From: Allohahella sp002354735
GTDB taxonomy: Bacteria > Pseudomonadota > Gammaproteobacteria > Pseudomonadales > Oleiphilaceae
Assembly (NCBI RefSeq): GCF_047946665.1
Contig: NZ_CP172312.1
Location: forward strand, 2,046,001 to 2,110,000
DNA length: 64,000 nucleotides
Direction of reading: 5' to 3'
This document shows, in pieces, positions 63,079 to 64,000 of this stretch (positions within the stretch are counted from its first letter, which is position 1; each line of letters opens with the position of its first letter). The notes beneath the pieces were generated by a model, which saw only the letters and a program-made list of their open reading frames with translations, did no database searches and was not told where the DNA came from. The translations under genes and the position numbers were made by a program.

Positions 63079-63828
63079 ATGCAAAGCGCCCAACAGCCAG
63101 TTCAGTCAGCCAACTCACCTGCCTCTACCGCAGCACGCCCTGCCGAAGCGCGAGACAAGTACAGGTTCGTCGGTCCGGTCTATGATCTGCTCAGCGCTTT
63201 CTACAGCGGCAAGGCCATACACGAAGCCAAGGTCGCGATGCTTGACGAAGCCAATCTCAAGGCTGGCGACAGTGTCCTGTTCGCCGGTGTCGGTCATGGC
63301 AAGGATGCGATACATGCTGCTGAAAGAGGCGCTCGTGTCACAGTGGTCGATCTGTCCGAGACCATGTTGCGCAAGTTTGATGACGAACTGGTTAAGCAGG
63401 GCAAGACGCATCTCGATATCCGCCGCGTCCAGGCCGACATCTTCAAGTTCGAAGAGTTCGGTCAGTACGACATGGTGGTGGGCAACTTCTTCCTGAACGT
63501 CTTCAGTGAAGACATGATGGATCGTGTACTGAAGCAACTCATCGATCTCGCAAAAGACGATGGCAAAATCGTTGTTGGTGACTTCGCCTTGCCACAGGGC
63601 AACATCCTGCGCCGACAGTTTCAGAAGGCTTACTGGTACGTCGCCGTGTCGCTATTCTGGCTCACTGCGGGTAACGCTCTGCACAATATCTACGATTATC
63701 CTGCAGCCATGCGTCGCGCCGGTCTTGAAATTAAGTCCATCAAGCGTTTCAGCTTTGCGGGCCTGGCCAACTACTGGTCCATCCTTGGCGACAAGCAGGC
63801 CATTGCAGCTGCGAAGGCCAAGGCCTGA
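63079..63828 (+). CDS. SAM-dependent methyltransferase (class I)
   Basis: 249 residues. After a low-complexity N-terminus comes YRFVGPVYDLLSAFYSGKAI, motif I (VLFAGVGHGKDAIHA, about 66-80), motif II acid D91 (VTVVDLSETML) and VGNFFLNVFSEDMM. It is of the UbiE-like class, and the substrate is unknown. It is divergent from the fatty acyl-CoA reductase, so a lipid or quinone target is possible. The ATG at 63079 is one choice; the frame begins at 63004 and neither start has a strong ribosome site. Confidence 0.85.
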   Translation: MQSAQQPVQSANSPASTAARPAEARDKYRFVGPVYDLLSAFYSGKAIHEAKVAMLDEANLKAGDSVLFAGVGHGKDAIHAAERGARVTVVDLSETMLRKFDDELVKQGKTHLDIRRVQADIFKFEEFGQYDMVVGNFFLNVFSEDMMDRVLKQLIDLAKDDGKIVVGDFALPQGNILRRQFQKAYWYVAVSLFWLTAGNALHNIYDYPAAMRRAGLEIKSIKRFSFAGLANYWSILGDKQAIAAAKAKA

Positions 63829-63884
63829 ATCAAATACGATAGAACAACTATAAAATCCTTAAGAGTCAGTCAGAGGTGAATGCC

Positions 63885-64000
63885 ATGAGCCAGTCGAGTC
63901 TTGTTCTTGACCTGAGTAGTACGCTGGATCTTCCCAATAGCGGTATCGGCAAATTCAGCTTTGCTGAACGCGTGCAGATGCTGAAGCAGCATGGGATTCA
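63885..64000 (+). CDS. Start of an unidentified gene, cut by window end
   Basis: An ATG at 63885 with AGAGGTG at a good distance opens a frame reading MSQSSLVLDLSSTLDLPN and onward for 38 codons to the window edge without a stop. It lies 56 bp after the methyltransferase in the same direction and may share its transcript. Too little is present to assign a family. Confidence 0.65.
   Translation, partial: MSQSSLVLDLSSTLDLPNSGIGKFSFAERVQMLKQHGI

Noticed and set aside
62793..63185. 130-codon plus-strand frame before the methyltransferase
   Set aside because: It overlaps the methyltransferase start in another frame, has no ribosome site and no recognisable domain.

Overview
The window is chromosomal DNA of a Gammaproteobacterium, with moderately high GC and dense, short-gapped operons. 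Four things suggest a marine or oil-associated lipid metaboliser of the Marinobacter, Alcanivorax or Spongiibacter kind: a DesT-type acyl-CoA desaturase locus, a thiolase plus multifunctional beta-oxidation pair, an alcohol-forming fatty acyl-CoA reductase that closely resembles the Marinobacter enzyme from memory, and a caa3 oxidase. The genus cannot be fixed by reading alone.

Layout. 1-4.1 kb: end of an unknown gene, then a desaturase/ferredoxin-reductase operon divergent from a TetR (DesT-like) regulator, with three operator-like palindromes. 4.1-11 kb: YihY membrane protein, thiolase and FadB/J-like enzyme, and the periplasmic protease Prc. 11-15.4 kb: a signalling run of an HTH protein, a membrane-anchored receiver, a receiver-TPR protein and a soluble histidine kinase. 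15.4-24 kb: MATE exporter, DinB, then a molybdo-hydroxylase cassette (IorA/IorB-like, XdhC, MobA-like) and an Smr protein. 23.3-29.4 kb: the four-gene ligase-associated repair cassette (exonuclease, ATP-dependent ligase, Lhr-like helicase, PdeM). 29.5-31.8 kb: PilZ protein and an SCP2/iron-alcohol-dehydrogenase operon with a palindromic operator candidate.

32-38.5 kb is an accessory, decayed region. It holds a C-terminal scrap of hsdS, a DUF6933-like gene, an intact AbiEi/AbiEii toxin-antitoxin pair, a second scrap of the DUF6933-like gene, a frameshifted N-terminal scrap of hsdR, insertion-like repeats and a DUF2339 remnant. It reads as a former type I restriction locus from which only AbiE survives whole.

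38.3-50 kb is a mixed set: EEP-family protein, an AI-2E permease fused to a GAF domain, DUF2254, transglutaminase-like protein, RecX, gamma-glutamylcyclotransferase, class II amidotransferase, SEC-C protein, two broken exported-protein genes and a chitin-type LPMO. 50.2-58.4 kb: a caa3-type oxidase operon (CoxB with heme c, fused CoxA-CoxC, CtaG, triheme cytochrome). It is followed in the same direction, after only 65 bp, by an H-NOX nitric-oxide sensor and its hybrid kinase. 58.5-64 kb: WG-repeat protein, SDR, a small conserved protein, the fatty acyl-CoA reductase, a methyltransferase and the start of one more gene. No rRNA, tRNA, CRISPR array or phage genes were recognised.
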